A program made the translations under genes and the position numbers. The notes under the pieces were generated by a model. It ran no database searches. It saw only the letters and a program-made list of their open reading frames with translations, and had not been told where the DNA came from. DNA of 30,180 bases from SMAG-U1939 sp036376595 (GTDB taxonomy: Bacteria > Chloroflexota > Ktedonobacteria > Ktedonobacterales > JADMIN01), in assembly GCA_036376595.1 (NCBI GenBank), contig DASVAA010000061.1, positions 1 through 30,180 on the forward strand, written 5' to 3'. Shown here in pieces: positions 23,277 through 30,180 of this stretch (its first letter is position 1; each line of letters begins with the position of its first letter).

Positions 23277-23477
23277 GATATTCTCGCTCCTCCCGGCGCG
23301 GCTGTGGGCTGCACGAGCCGGATTCCTGCGGAATTACTGGCACCGCCGTCGTCGCTGGCCCGCGTGATGCGACGGCTTATGTTGAGTGCGGTCGCCGATC
23401 TCGCGAGCTGGTGAAGATGTCGTGGACGGCGATGCATGCCGAACAACTGACGCCCTGGGAAAGGAGCAGGACCTCCT

Positions 23478-24821
23478 ATGCCGGATGATGGCACCCCCCG
23501 CGCGCTGGACGCGGTGCGCCGCTCGGCGCAGCCGCTGACCGGCGCGGCGACCGATTTCGACCCGATCCTCCAGATGGTGGATAACGCGCGCTTCGTACTG
23601 ATCGGCGAAGCCTCGCATGGCACCTCTGAGTTCTACGCCATGCGCACCGCGATCACCAAGCGCCTGATCGCCGAGAAGGGCTTCACAGCGGTCGCCATCG
23701 AGGGCGACTGGCCCGACGCTTACCAGGTGAACCGCTACGTGCGCGGCGCGAGCGATGCTCACAACGCCGACGAGGCGCTGCGCGGCTTCGAGCGCTACCC
23801 GGTCTGGATGTGGCGCAATCACGTCGTGCTGGAGTTCGTCGAGTGGCTCAGGCGCTATAATGACGCGCAATTCGATCCGCTGACCAGGGCCGGCTTCTAC
23901 GGCCTGGACCTCTACAGCCTCTATAGCTCGATCGACGCCGTGCTGCGCTACCTCGAACAGGTGGACCCCGAGGCCGCCAAGCGCGCCCGCGAGCGCTACT
24001 CGTGCTTCGAGCACTTCCACCAGGACAGCCAGCGCTACGGCTACGCGACGACCTTCGGCGGCGCCGAGCCATGCGAGGCCGACGCGGTGGCGCAATTGGT
24101 GGAGCTGCGCGAGCACGCCGCGCAGTACATGCAGTCCGGCACCCTGCTGACCGACGACGAGTACTTCTACGCCGAGCAGAACGCGCTGGTGGCGCGCGAC
24201 GCCGAGGAATACTACCGCACGATGTTCTACGGCAACGTCTCATCGTGGAACCTGCGAGACAAGCACATGGCGCGCACGCTCGACGCGCTCGCCACGCACC
24301 TGGCGCGCACCCGCGGCCACGCCAAGATTGTGGTCTGGGCGCACAACTCGCACCTCGGCGACGCCCGCGCCACCGAGCTGGGCGCGCAGGGCGAGCTGAA
24401 CCTGGGCCAGCTCGTGCGCGAGCGCTACAACAAGGAAGCCTGCCTGATCGGCTTCACCACCTATCAAGGTGACGTGACCGCGACGGCCAACTGGGACGAG
24501 GAAGCGCAGCGCAAGCGTGTGCGCCCGGCGCTCTCCGGCAGCTATGAGGCGCTCTTCCACGAGGTCGGCATCCCGCGCTTCATCCTGCCGCTGCACACCG
24601 ACAACCTGGACGCGGCGCTCAGGCCGGCGCGGCTGGAACGGGCGATCGGCGTGGTGTACCGCCCCGAGACCGAGCGGCTGAGCCACTACTTCTTCGCCGA
24701 CCTGCCCGCCCAGTTCGACGCGGTGATCCACCTTGACGAGACCACGGCGGTCAAGCCGCTGGAGGACAATCACATGTGGCTCACCGGCGAGGCGCCGGAG
24801 ACGTATCCAACCGCACTCTAA
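23478..24821 (+). CDS. Erythromycin esterase family protein
   Basis: A 447-residue protein with the erythromycin-esterase (EreA/EreB-like) fold: VLIGEASHGTSEFYAMR (Glu44, His47 and Glu51), VAIEGDWPDAYQVNRYV (Glu75), then DKHMARTLDAL and VVWAHNSHLGDARATELG, supplying the family's conserved His and Glu residues. Characterised members open macrolide lactones, but many chromosomal relatives do not and their natural substrate is unknown, so resistance should not be assumed. AAAGGAG lies about 12 nt upstream of ATG 23478. A hairpin terminator candidate follows the stop. Confidence 0.9.
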   Translation: MPDDGTPRALDAVRRSAQPLTGAATDFDPILQMVDNARFVLIGEASHGTSEFYAMRTAITKRLIAEKGFTAVAIEGDWPDAYQVNRYVRGASDAHNADEALRGFERYPVWMWRNHVVLEFVEWLRRYNDAQFDPLTRAGFYGLDLYSLYSSIDAVLRYLEQVDPEAAKRARERYSCFEHFHQDSQRYGYATTFGGAEPCEADAVAQLVELREHAAQYMQSGTLLTDDEYFYAEQNALVARDAEEYYRTMFYGNVSSWNLRDKHMARTLDALATHLARTRGHAKIVVWAHNSHLGDARATELGAQGELNLGQLVRERYNKEACLIGFTTYQGDVTATANWDEEAQRKRVRPALSGSYEALFHEVGIPRFILPLHTDNLDAALRPARLERAIGVVYRPETERLSHYFFADLPAQFDAVIHLDETTAVKPLEDNHMWLTGEAPETYPTAL

Positions 24822-24838
24822 CAGGGACACTGACTACC

Positions 24839-24864
24839 GTGCGCCTGCCACATGGTAGGCGCAC
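24839..24864. terminator. Hairpin after the erythromycin-esterase-like gene
   Basis: GTGCGCCTGCC-ACAT-GGTAGGCGCAC pairs over 11 bp with one G-T pair, 18 nt after the stop. No T-run follows. As it lies between convergent genes, it could serve both strands. Confidence 0.45.
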
Positions 24865-24895
24865 CCGTTCATCGTCCCGTCGCGATTAGAACCTA

Positions 24896-25282
24896 TCACC
24901 ATACCCGCTGGATCGGGTATGGGTCGAATGCGGCATCGGCGCTTATGATCGGAACTCCCTCGACCTGGGCCTGGGCGATCAAAAGTCGGTCGAAGGGATC
25001 GCGGTGATGGAAGGGTAACGCGGCAACAGCAACCGCATGCTCTGTGCGCACGTCAATCGCCGTGATGGCATTGGCTTGAAGCTGCTGCGCGATAAACGTC
25101 TCAACAGGTGCAGTAAGCGAGAGCTTGCCGAGGCTGAACTTGATGGCGATCTCCCAAATACTCGCCACGCTCAGGAGGATCTCGTTGGACGTATCCTCGA
25201 TGAGCGTGCGGGCACGAGCGCTGAGCTGTGGATTGCCTTCTACGAACCACAGGAAAGCATGCGTATCAAGCAGCAGCCTCAT
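24896..25282 (-). CDS. vapC: VapC-type PIN toxin
   Basis: A 128-residue PIN-domain ribonuclease toxin. Metal-binding acidic residues are in place: MRLLLDTHAFLWF (Asp6), SVASIWEIAIKFSLGKL (Glu44), HRDPFDRLLIAQA (Asp95, Asp98) and ISADAAFDPY (Asp116). The length is normal for VapC of the type that starts LLLDTHAFLW. It would cleave specific RNAs when free and is held inactive by the antitoxin encoded just upstream, whose TGA overlaps its ATG by 4 bp (25279-25282). The pair is transcribed away from the thiolase gene and may share its transcript. Confidence 0.92.
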   Translation of the reverse strand: MRLLLDTHAFLWFVEGNPQLSARARTLIEDTSNEILLSVASIWEIAIKFSLGKLSLTAPVETFIAQQLQANAITAIDVRTEHAVAVAALPFHHRDPFDRLLIAQAQVEGVPIISADAAFDPYPIQRVW

Positions 25283-25506
25283 TGCATATACTCGGCAAAG
25301 TCCTCCAGCGGCGCATCGAAGTCATCGGCGATGCGCACCGTACCCTTCGCGCTGCCAAACTGCCGCTTGCCGTGGCGCTTGGCAACGGGCACGAGCCGCA
25401 CGGAGTGCATCGTGTCTATCGCGATGACGACGCTTTCACCGTTCACCGCCGCTTGCAGGAGCTCGAGGAGGCGCTGCTGCGCCTCCTCCGGCGTGACGTG
25501 TTGCAT
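25279..25506 (-). CDS. Phd/YefM- or VapB-like antitoxin
   Basis: A 75-residue antitoxin-like protein. MQHVTPEEAQQRLLELLQAA with GESVVIAID is a short N-terminal domain as in Phd/YefM or DUF2281-type proteins, followed by a Lys/Arg-rich centre and the acidic tail ADDFDAPLEDFAEYM that commonly wraps the PIN toxin. It overlaps the VapC gene by 4 bp. The start at 25506 follows GAGGGAG; the longer frame to 25572 lies in the end of the thiolase gene. It probably represses its own operon with VapC. Confidence 0.85.
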   Translation of the reverse strand: MQHVTPEEAQQRLLELLQAAVNGESVVIAIDTMHSVRLVPVAKRHGKRQFGSAKGTVRIADDFDAPLEDFAEYMQ

Positions 25507-25534
25507 GGTGCTCCCTCTATGAGCCGGGCACGAG

Positions 25535-26677
25535 CTATAGGCGCTCGATGATCGTCGCGGTCCCAAGCCCACCGCCGCAGCACATCGTTTGCAAGCCGTA
25601 GCGCGCGTCGCGGGCTTCCAGGGCGTGCAGCAGTGTGACGGCCAGCCGCGCGCCGGAGCAACCCAGCGGGTGGCCGAGCGCGATCGCGCCGCCGTTGACG
25701 TTGACCTTGCTCATGTCGGGATGAATCTCGCGCTCCCAGGCAAGCACCACCGAGGCGAACGCCTCGTTGACCTCGAAGACGTCAATGTCGTCCAGCGTGA
25801 GGCCGGCCTTCGCCAGCACCGCTTTGGTCCCAGGGATGGGGCCGGTGAGCATCATCACCGGGTCCACGCCGACCACCTTCTGCGCCACGATCCGCGCCCG
25901 CGGCCGCAGCCCTAGCTCGGCGGCGCGCTCTGGCGTGGTCAGCAGCAGCGCGGCGGCGCCGTCGCTAATCTGGCTGCTGCTGCCGGCGGTGATGCGCCCA
26001 TCCGGCTTGAAGGATGGCTGTAAGCCCGCCAGGCGCTCCAGCGAAGTGTCGCGGCGCACACCCTCGTCACGCGAAAAGCTTGTGCCGTCGGCCAGCGCCA
26101 CGCTCATCAGCTCGCGGTCGAAGGCGCCAGCGTCCTGCGCGGCGGCGGCGAGCTGGTGGCTGCGCAGCCCGTAGGCGTCCAACTCCTCGCGCGAGATGTT
26201 CCACTGCTCGGCGATCATCTCCGCTGAGAGGCCCTGATGCACCAGCGGATACTGTTCGAGCAGCGACGGCGGGAAGGGATGGCCGCCGGTGGCTGTCGAG
26301 GAGCCGATCGGCAGCCGCGTCATGCTCTCCACGCCGCCAGCGATCGTCACGTCGCAGACGCCGGCCTGGATCAGGTTGGCCGCGAAGTGCAGCGCCTGCT
26401 GGCCGGAGCCGCACTGGCGGTCCACCGTCGTCGCCGGCACCTCCACTGGGAAGCCGGCCTGCAGGACGGCGTTGCGCGCGATGTTGACGGCCTGCTCGCC
26501 CACCTGGCTGACGCAGCCCATCACCACGTCCTCGACCACGCCCGGCTCGACGCCCGCGCGCCGGACGACCTCGCGCAGCGCCTGCGCCGCCAGCAGCACC
26601 GGATGCACGTCCTTGAGCGCGCCGCCGCGCCGCCCGATCGGCGTGCGTACGGCCTCGACAATCACCACCTCGCGCAT
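25535..26677 (-). CDS. Thiolase family acetyl-CoA acyltransferase
   Basis: A 380-residue thiolase-fold enzyme. The nucleophile lies in TVDRQCGSGQQAL (Cys89), with the other catalytic residues in GHPLGCSGARL (His336) and MCCGGGLGTATI (Cys366 by position). EAVRTPIGRRGGALKD at the start and VNEAFASV later are classical. It condenses or cleaves acyl-CoA in fatty acid or polyester metabolism; chain-length preference cannot be judged. Length is slightly short but complete. ATG 26677 has GGAAGGG upstream, and a TATAAT -10 lies at 26734-26739. No other beta-oxidation genes are adjacent; the antitoxin-toxin pair lies 28 bp downstream. Confidence 0.93.
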   Translation of the reverse strand: MREVVIVEAVRTPIGRRGGALKDVHPVLLAAQALREVVRRAGVEPGVVEDVVMGCVSQVGEQAVNIARNAVLQAGFPVEVPATTVDRQCGSGQQALHFAANLIQAGVCDVTIAGGVESMTRLPIGSSTATGGHPFPPSLLEQYPLVHQGLSAEMIAEQWNISREELDAYGLRSHQLAAAAQDAGAFDRELMSVALADGTSFSRDEGVRRDTSLERLAGLQPSFKPDGRITAGSSSQISDGAAALLLTTPERAAELGLRPRARIVAQKVVGVDPVMMLTGPIPGTKAVLAKAGLTLDDIDVFEVNEAFASVVLAWEREIHPDMSKVNVNGGAIALGHPLGCSGARLAVTLLHALEARDARYGLQTMCCGGGLGTATIIERL

Positions 26678-26733
26678 AGCTGCCCTTCCTCTCGCAACTG
26701 CCCACGATACTCCGCGTGGCCGGCTTGAACTCC

Positions 26734-26739
26734 ATTATA
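26734..26739 (-). promoter_or_regulatory. -10 element of the thiolase gene
   Basis: The minus strand reads a perfect TATAAT about 57 nt before ATG 26677; the -35 position carries only a poor match. It is divergent from the lipoprotein promoter at 26823-26851. Confidence 0.45.
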
Positions 26740-26822
26740 GCCCGCCACAGCACACCTTGCTCTTGAAGCACAGGCTATCCGGTGAATTTCATTTCCGCTT
26801 TACAGATACCCTTCGGAGGGTC

Positions 26823-26851
26823 TTGACAACGCGCGAATCGCTAGATACACT
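26823..26851 (+). promoter_or_regulatory. Consensus sigma70-type promoter of the lipoprotein gene
   Basis: TTGACA (26823-26828), a 17-nt spacer and TACACT (26846-26851) are a near-perfect pair, predicting a start near 26858 and a leader of about 40 nt. Confidence 0.65.
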
Positions 26852-26896
26852 GTGTGCGACACGCCGGCCGGTTGTTATGGCTGGAGGAACGCCGCA

Positions 26897-27460
26897 ATGG
26901 GATCAACAATTTACCATCGTGGCTCGTTGCGAGCGATAGTCGCCGGACTGGCATGCGTAATACTTGCGATCCTCGCGGGCTGCACGCAAGTGCCGCCACC
27001 TCCCAAGCTGCCTAGCGGCTGGACGCTCTATCGCGATAAGCAGTTCGCCTTCCAGATGCCTATCCCGCCGGGCTGGCACACTGCGACGATGAGGGATGGC
27101 CCCAGCGATCGACCGGCGTGTGTCTATGTTGTCGGCATTCTGCCGCCCGGCGATCACACCCAGCTCACCGACTTAGCACTCTCCAACGATCCCGAGCTGA
27201 TGTATGTCATGGTGAATATCACCTGCCCCGATTGGGGGACAATCATGCCCGGCCTCAAAGAGACGGCCGTCACGGTAGACGGGAAGGCGGCACAGCAGTA
27301 TGACTCGCAGATTCCCGACACGTTGATTGGCCGCTCCGTCGTGGCGGAGTTCGGCGGCCATCGTTACATCTTCCACGTGCAGACGCCGATCACCAAGGGC
27401 CCGGGGGATCTCGGTATCTTCACCGAACTGCTCAAAGGTTTCCAATATACAGGCTCCTGA
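26897..27460 (+). CDS. Hypothetical lipoprotein
   Basis: A 187-residue exported protein. After a short basic N-terminus (YHRGSLR), a hydrophobic stretch ends in the lipobox ILAGC, so the protein should be lipid-anchored outside the cytoplasm. The mature part begins with a Pro-rich TQVPPPPKLPSGW, then WTLYRDKQFAFQMPIPPGW, a PsbP/Mog1-like beginning often found in small bacterial lipoproteins (a Y-x-D-x-x-F-x-F-x-x-P-x-x-W pattern). No enzymatic motif is visible. Start at 26897 follows GGAGG with 9-nt spacing; the frame upstream of it to 26852 is excluded because the promoter's transcript would begin there. It is a monocistronic unit. Confidence 0.75.
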   Translation: MGSTIYHRGSLRAIVAGLACVILAILAGCTQVPPPPKLPSGWTLYRDKQFAFQMPIPPGWHTATMRDGPSDRPACVYVVGILPPGDHTQLTDLALSNDPELMYVMVNITCPDWGTIMPGLKETAVTVDGKAAQQYDSQIPDTLIGRSVVAEFGGHRYIFHVQTPITKGPGDLGIFTELLKGFQYTGS

Positions 27461-27547
27461 ACGGTTGCCACTCTTCCCACAGGGATATCCTGCGCTGACC
27501 TTCGATCACCAGCGCGCGCAGTGGGCCAGGCGCGAGCGCGGCCTGCG

Positions 27548-27736
27548 CTACTGTACAATGACCGTCAGGTTCATGCCCTGATGGACGAGGCAGTAGATGT
27601 GGTAGGTGCCAGCCAGGAGCCGCGGAGTGGACGAAGAGTAAGAGTACGGGACCGCGGCACAAGTGCCGTCAGGTCGCGAGGCGAATGAGAGTGTGGGATG
27701 ACTCTCATGGCAGTTGCCGGCGTGTCGTGACTCCAT
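27548..27736 (-). pseudogene. Truncated cupredoxin (amicyanin-like C-terminal half)
   Basis: The frame ending at TAG 27548-27550 codes LLAGTYHIYCLVHQGMNLTVIV, the typical final strands of a blue-copper protein with ligands in C-x2-H-x2-M (amicyanin-like spacing). A possible first His ligand lies about 36 residues upstream in CHESHPTLSF. The expected first strands (about 30-40 residues) and a signal peptide are absent; upstream sequence belongs to the membrane protein gene. The open frame reaches 27790, and ATG 27736 is a possible start. I regard it as a remnant or a frame-damaged gene, although translation coupled to the upstream gene is possible. Confidence 0.5.
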
Positions 27737-27755
27737 CCTGCTTCCGCGGCCAAGC

Positions 27756-28250
27756 TCAACGGGTGGTGCTCGACTCCGCCCGCATGCCATAGCCGATGAC
27801 GTAGGCGATGGCGGCGACCATGAAGCCCAATGCCATCAGCAGCGAGCTAAAGTCCTCAAAGTAGTTCATGAAGCTCGCGCCATTCATGCCGGCCGCCCAG
27901 ATGCCGAAGAGGCCTACCGCCGCGACGACAATGCGCCCACGCCGCCGCGCCACGATGGCGAGCACGAGCAACCACAGCGCGGCAAGGAACAGCAGTAGCC
28001 CGACGATCACGTGCAGCCGGAGCGCCGCCACGGCGTTGCCCAGCGCCCAGACGACATCCTGCGCGACTCCTGAGAAGTACTCGGAGGCATGGGCTCCGGG
28101 ATGGGCCGTCGGAACCGTGACGAAGAGGTTGGCGAGCATCCCCAGCAGGAATTGCAGCCCCAGCAGCCCGAGGATCGTCGCCAGCAGCACGCGGTAGCGC
28201 CGCGTGAGCGCGGCAGGTGTCTCGCCAAACAATGCCTTCCACCCCCGCAT
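27756..28250 (-). CDS. Hypothetical four-helix membrane protein, near cupredoxin remnant
   Basis: A 164-residue inner-membrane protein with hydrophobic segments near residues 22-44 (LLATILGLLGLQFLLGMLANL), 78-102 (LHVIVGLLLFLAALWLLVLAI), 108-122 (IVVAAVGLFGIWAAG) and 135-155 (LLMALGFMVAAIAYVIGYG). The loop with PTAHPGAHASEYF and RLHVIVG contains His residues that might bind heme or metal, but no family is recognised. GAGGAGG lies 7 nt upstream of ATG 28250. The cupredoxin-like frame overlaps its 3' end, suggesting a former electron-transfer or copper-related operon. A CRP/FNR-like palindrome lies about 95 bp upstream. Confidence 0.75.
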   Translation of the reverse strand: MRGWKALFGETPAALTRRYRVLLATILGLLGLQFLLGMLANLFVTVPTAHPGAHASEYFSGVAQDVVWALGNAVAALRLHVIVGLLLFLAALWLLVLAIVARRRGRIVVAAVGLFGIWAAGMNGASFMNYFEDFSSLLMALGFMVAAIAYVIGYGMRAESSTTR

Positions 28251-28342
28251 GTTGAAGCCTCCTCATGTGACGCGGTTACCTCGCACCCCGAAGCGTACTG
28301 GGAAGCGCGGCACCGTGAAAAGTACGCTTGTCATGAGGCGAA

Positions 28343-28358
28343 TGTGACAACGATCACG
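28343..28358. promoter_or_regulatory. CRP/FNR-like palindromic site
   Basis: TGTGA-CAACGA-TCACG differs in one base from the CRP consensus TGTGA-N6-TCACA. It lies about 95 bp upstream of the membrane protein start (28250), where a Crp-family activator or repressor could act. A single match may be chance. Confidence 0.35.
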
Positions 28359-28417
28359 ACGCGCGTGCCCTCGGCCGCGACCCCCTCCCCTACCGGCGCG
28401 GCACATGCCTGGGGCGG

Positions 28418-29458
28418 CTAGCCGCTGGCGGGCACGTCCATCCACGCGCGCAGGCTGCCGGCCAGCGCCTCGAACCACTCCGCGCCGAACTCCGCCGGAT
28501 GCCAGCCGCCGGCTAGCGCGCCCGCCACACCGACGCCGCGAATCCAGAGCTGGCGGATCGGCACGAAGAGCGGGATCGTCGCCAGCGCGGCGTCCGAAAG
28601 CGGGCGCAGGCGCATGTAGCTCCGCAGGAAGGCTCCGAAGAGGACTTCCGCCTCGTCCCCCGCCATCTGGGCCGGCTCGACCATATGCCCCAGCGAGCGG
28701 CGTAGCGAGGCGAGGTCATAGGTGCGCCAGCCCATGCCGAGGCAGTCCCAGTCCATGAGCGTCGGGGAACCCTTGTCGCCGTAGAGGACGTTGCGCTTGT
28801 GCAGGTCACCGTGGCACAACCCCCAGGCCGGTGATTCGCATGGCAGGGCGAGCGCCCGCAATCGCTCCGCCACCTCCTGCGCCCGCGCTGTCAGCGCGTC
28901 CCACAGCGCCAGGTGTTGGCGGCCAAGCGGGGCGAGCATACGCAGCGGCTCGTCGAGCAGATAGGCGAGATCGAGCGTTGGCCGGTGCGTGGCGGCTGTG
29001 AAGGGAATCGTGTCGAGCGCGGTGTGCATGCGCGCGGCCAGCTCGCCGTAGCGCGCGGCCTGCGCCGGCGTGGGATAGGCGGCGACCGGCGCGCCCGGCA
29101 CGAAGCGCACCAGCAGCGCGAAACGCTCGCCCTCCGGCGCCAGGACCGACGTCACGTAGTGCCGGTCGCGCCGCGCGACCGGCGCCTCGACCGCAACTCC
29201 CATAGCCGCCAGCGCGGCGACGATCCGCGCCTGCTCCTCCACCGACTCCAACGCCAGCCCGCGCTCGTACGTATGTACGCGCAACACGTAACGCCCGCCG
29301 TCGCCGGTCGTGACCAGGTAGTTGTCGTGCGCGCCGCGGGCCAGCAGCCCGCAGACGAGCGGCGGCACGAGCGGGTACTCCGGCAGCACGCGCGCGGCCA
29401 GCGCCGCGCCATCCAGCACCGACGCGAGCGCCGGGAAGACCGCATTCACCACGGCCAT
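28418..29458 (-). CDS. APH-fold kinase (aminoglycoside phosphotransferase/homoserine kinase-like)
   Basis: A 346-residue protein-kinase-like phosphotransferase. The ATP-binding lobe includes NYLVTTGDGGRYVLRVHTYE, where the Arg-x-His segment stands in the place of the usual lysine strand; the catalytic loop is CHGDLHKRNVL and the metal-binding motif is LMDWDCLGMG. The arrangement fits the APH family that also contains homoserine kinase II and choline kinase. The substrate cannot be specified, and resistance should not be presumed. Its ATG at 29458 overlaps the 3' end of the upstream APH gene by 13 bp, so the two are co-translated and probably act on related substrates. Confidence 0.88.
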   Translation of the reverse strand: MAVVNAVFPALASVLDGAALAARVLPEYPLVPPLVCGLLARGAHDNYLVTTGDGGRYVLRVHTYERGLALESVEEQARIVAALAAMGVAVEAPVARRDRHYVTSVLAPEGERFALLVRFVPGAPVAAYPTPAQAARYGELAARMHTALDTIPFTAATHRPTLDLAYLLDEPLRMLAPLGRQHLALWDALTARAQEVAERLRALALPCESPAWGLCHGDLHKRNVLYGDKGSPTLMDWDCLGMGWRTYDLASLRRSLGHMVEPAQMAGDEAEVLFGAFLRSYMRLRPLSDAALATIPLFVPIRQLWIRGVGVAGALAGGWHPAEFGAEWFEALAGSLRAWMDVPASG

Positions 29459-30180
29459 TCCTTCCAGTTACCACATGATGGTGGCGCTTTGCAGAAGCGC
29501 AGTGTTTCGAGCAGGATGCCCAGCGGCCGCTCGCCCCACGATCGGTCGGGCCGCGGGCCGCGCTCCAGCAGCGCCAGGGCGAGGTGCAGGTGGCGCCAGA
29601 TGACGCGCGCCTCGGCGGTCTCGTCGTCCTCCAGCGGCGCGAACTCGCGGTGCCCCTGCAGCACGAACGGCGCGGCGCGCAGCGGCATACCCGCGCAGTC
29701 CCAGGCGGGATCGCGCCACTGCGCGTCGCCCCAGTCGATCAGCGCGGCATACTCATGCGAATCGGGCGTCACCAGCACGTTAGCCGCCTGCACGTCGGCG
29801 TGGCAGAAGCGCAGCGGGCGCGCGGGCTGTAGGGGCGTCCGGTGGATGCCCACGGCGGGCGCGAGGCGGTCCAGCCAGGCGATCAGCCAGCGGGCGTCGG
29901 CAGGACCAAAGTAGCCCTGCTCGGCGCGCAGCTCGACCAGTGGGCGAATGTCCTCCGGCACCTCGTGGCGCAGCAGCGCGAGGGGATCAACGTGCATGAC
30001 GCGCGTGTGCAGCAGCGCCAGGTCGCGGCCAACCGCGCGCCACATGTCGGGGGTCACGTCGGGATCGAGCCGCAGCGACTCCAGCGGCACGCCGCGCACA
30101 CGCTCGTAGATCGCGTACGGCACGGGCAGTAGATCGAGTGCCTCGTCGTAGGCAACCACCGCCGGCGTGCGCACGCCGGC
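29446..30180 (-). CDS. APH-fold kinase (5' partial)
   Basis: The frame is open to the window edge (a GTG at 30174 is not the start, because reading continues AGVRTPAVVAYDEA), so about the first third is missing; 244 codons including the stop are present. The adenine-hinge region reads LPVPYAIYERVRGVPLESL, followed by RFCHADVQAANVL (catalytic loop with the Asp of HAD) and ALIDWGDAQWRDP (metal-binding Asp). These are typical of APH-family kinases. The catalytic Asn and DWG are intact, so it looks active. The TGA at 29448-29446 overlaps the start of the second APH gene by 13 bp, so the genes form an operon. Confidence 0.88.
   Translation of the reverse strand, partial: AGVRTPAVVAYDEALDLLPVPYAIYERVRGVPLESLRLDPDVTPDMWRAVGRDLALLHTRVMHVDPLALLRHEVPEDIRPLVELRAEQGYFGPADARWLIAWLDRLAPAVGIHRTPLQPARPLRFCHADVQAANVLVTPDSHEYAALIDWGDAQWRDPAWDCAGMPLRAAPFVLQGHREFAPLEDDETAEARVIWRHLHLALALLERGPRPDRSWGERPLGILLETLRFCKAPPSCGNWKEWPW

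Noticed and set aside
23478..24821. Macrolide resistance function for the erythromycin-esterase-like gene
   Set aside because: Family membership alone does not show macrolide hydrolysis; no mobile or resistance context is present.
1..30180. Global reassignment of TGA to a sense codon
   Set aside because: Many complete genes end in TGA at the expected position (for example 6289-6291, 16639-16641 and 29446-29448), so TGA is a normal stop here.

Overview
The window is GC-rich, densely coded bacterial chromosome with strong Shine-Dalgarno sequences and sigma70-type promoters. The gene mix (an XPB-type helicase with a DUF790/Bax1-like partner, LLM flavin oxidoreductase, AhpD-like protein, erythromycin-esterase-like protein, amicyanin-like cupredoxin remnant, tandem APH kinases) suggests a Chloroflexota bacterium, perhaps near Thermomicrobia/Sphaerobacter. 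This is inference from content; no rRNA or marker phylogeny is available. Translation uses the standard code: many genes end in TGA.

Layout. 1-1320: 3' end of an LLM-class oxidoreductase with an in-frame TGA shortly before its expected C-terminus, then a cysteine-dioxygenase-like cupin. 1391-1963 (minus): a carboxymuconolactone decarboxylase/AhpD-like gene whose second redox cysteine (CxxC) is replaced by an in-frame TGA, followed at once by a bacterial-SECIS-like hairpin with a GGU apical loop; this candidate selenoprotein is the most interesting item. 2182-5649 (minus): XPB-like helicase followed by a DUF790/Bax1-like gene, separated by a 338-bp purine/pyrimidine-rich repeat element with perfect 20-bp inverted ends, one of which forms the helicase stop codon. 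5851-6893: a two-gene module of an E-x-K nuclease-like protein and a PIN-domain protein. 6896-10028 (minus): PAS-GAF histidine kinase and an adenosine-deaminase-family enzyme. 10271-13548: a small membrane protein, then an unusual phosphoesterase fused to an HExxE...EIGD domain, expressed behind a long leader.

13694-13765 holds tRNA-Arg(TCT). 14048-16274: two glycosyltransferases, convergent (GT2, GT4). 16639-19736 (minus): secreted phosphoesterase, class V aminotransferase and dual-specificity-like phosphatase. 19811-20155: a small ORF and a decayed IS5-type transposase tail. 20163-21396 (minus): GNAT-TetR operon with a near-ideal palindromic operator over its -10 region. 21698-23276 (minus): retropepsin-like lipoprotein and DUF3800 protein. 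23478-24821: erythromycin-esterase family protein. 24896-26677 (minus): thiolase and a VapBC-type toxin-antitoxin pair. 26897-27460: lipoprotein with a consensus promoter. 27548-28250 (minus): membrane protein overlapping a truncated cupredoxin. 28418-30180 (minus): two overlapping APH-fold kinases, the first cut by the window edge.

Most genes are short independent units. Clear functional couples are XPB/DUF790, E-x-K/PIN, GNAT/TetR, antitoxin/toxin and the two APH kinases.
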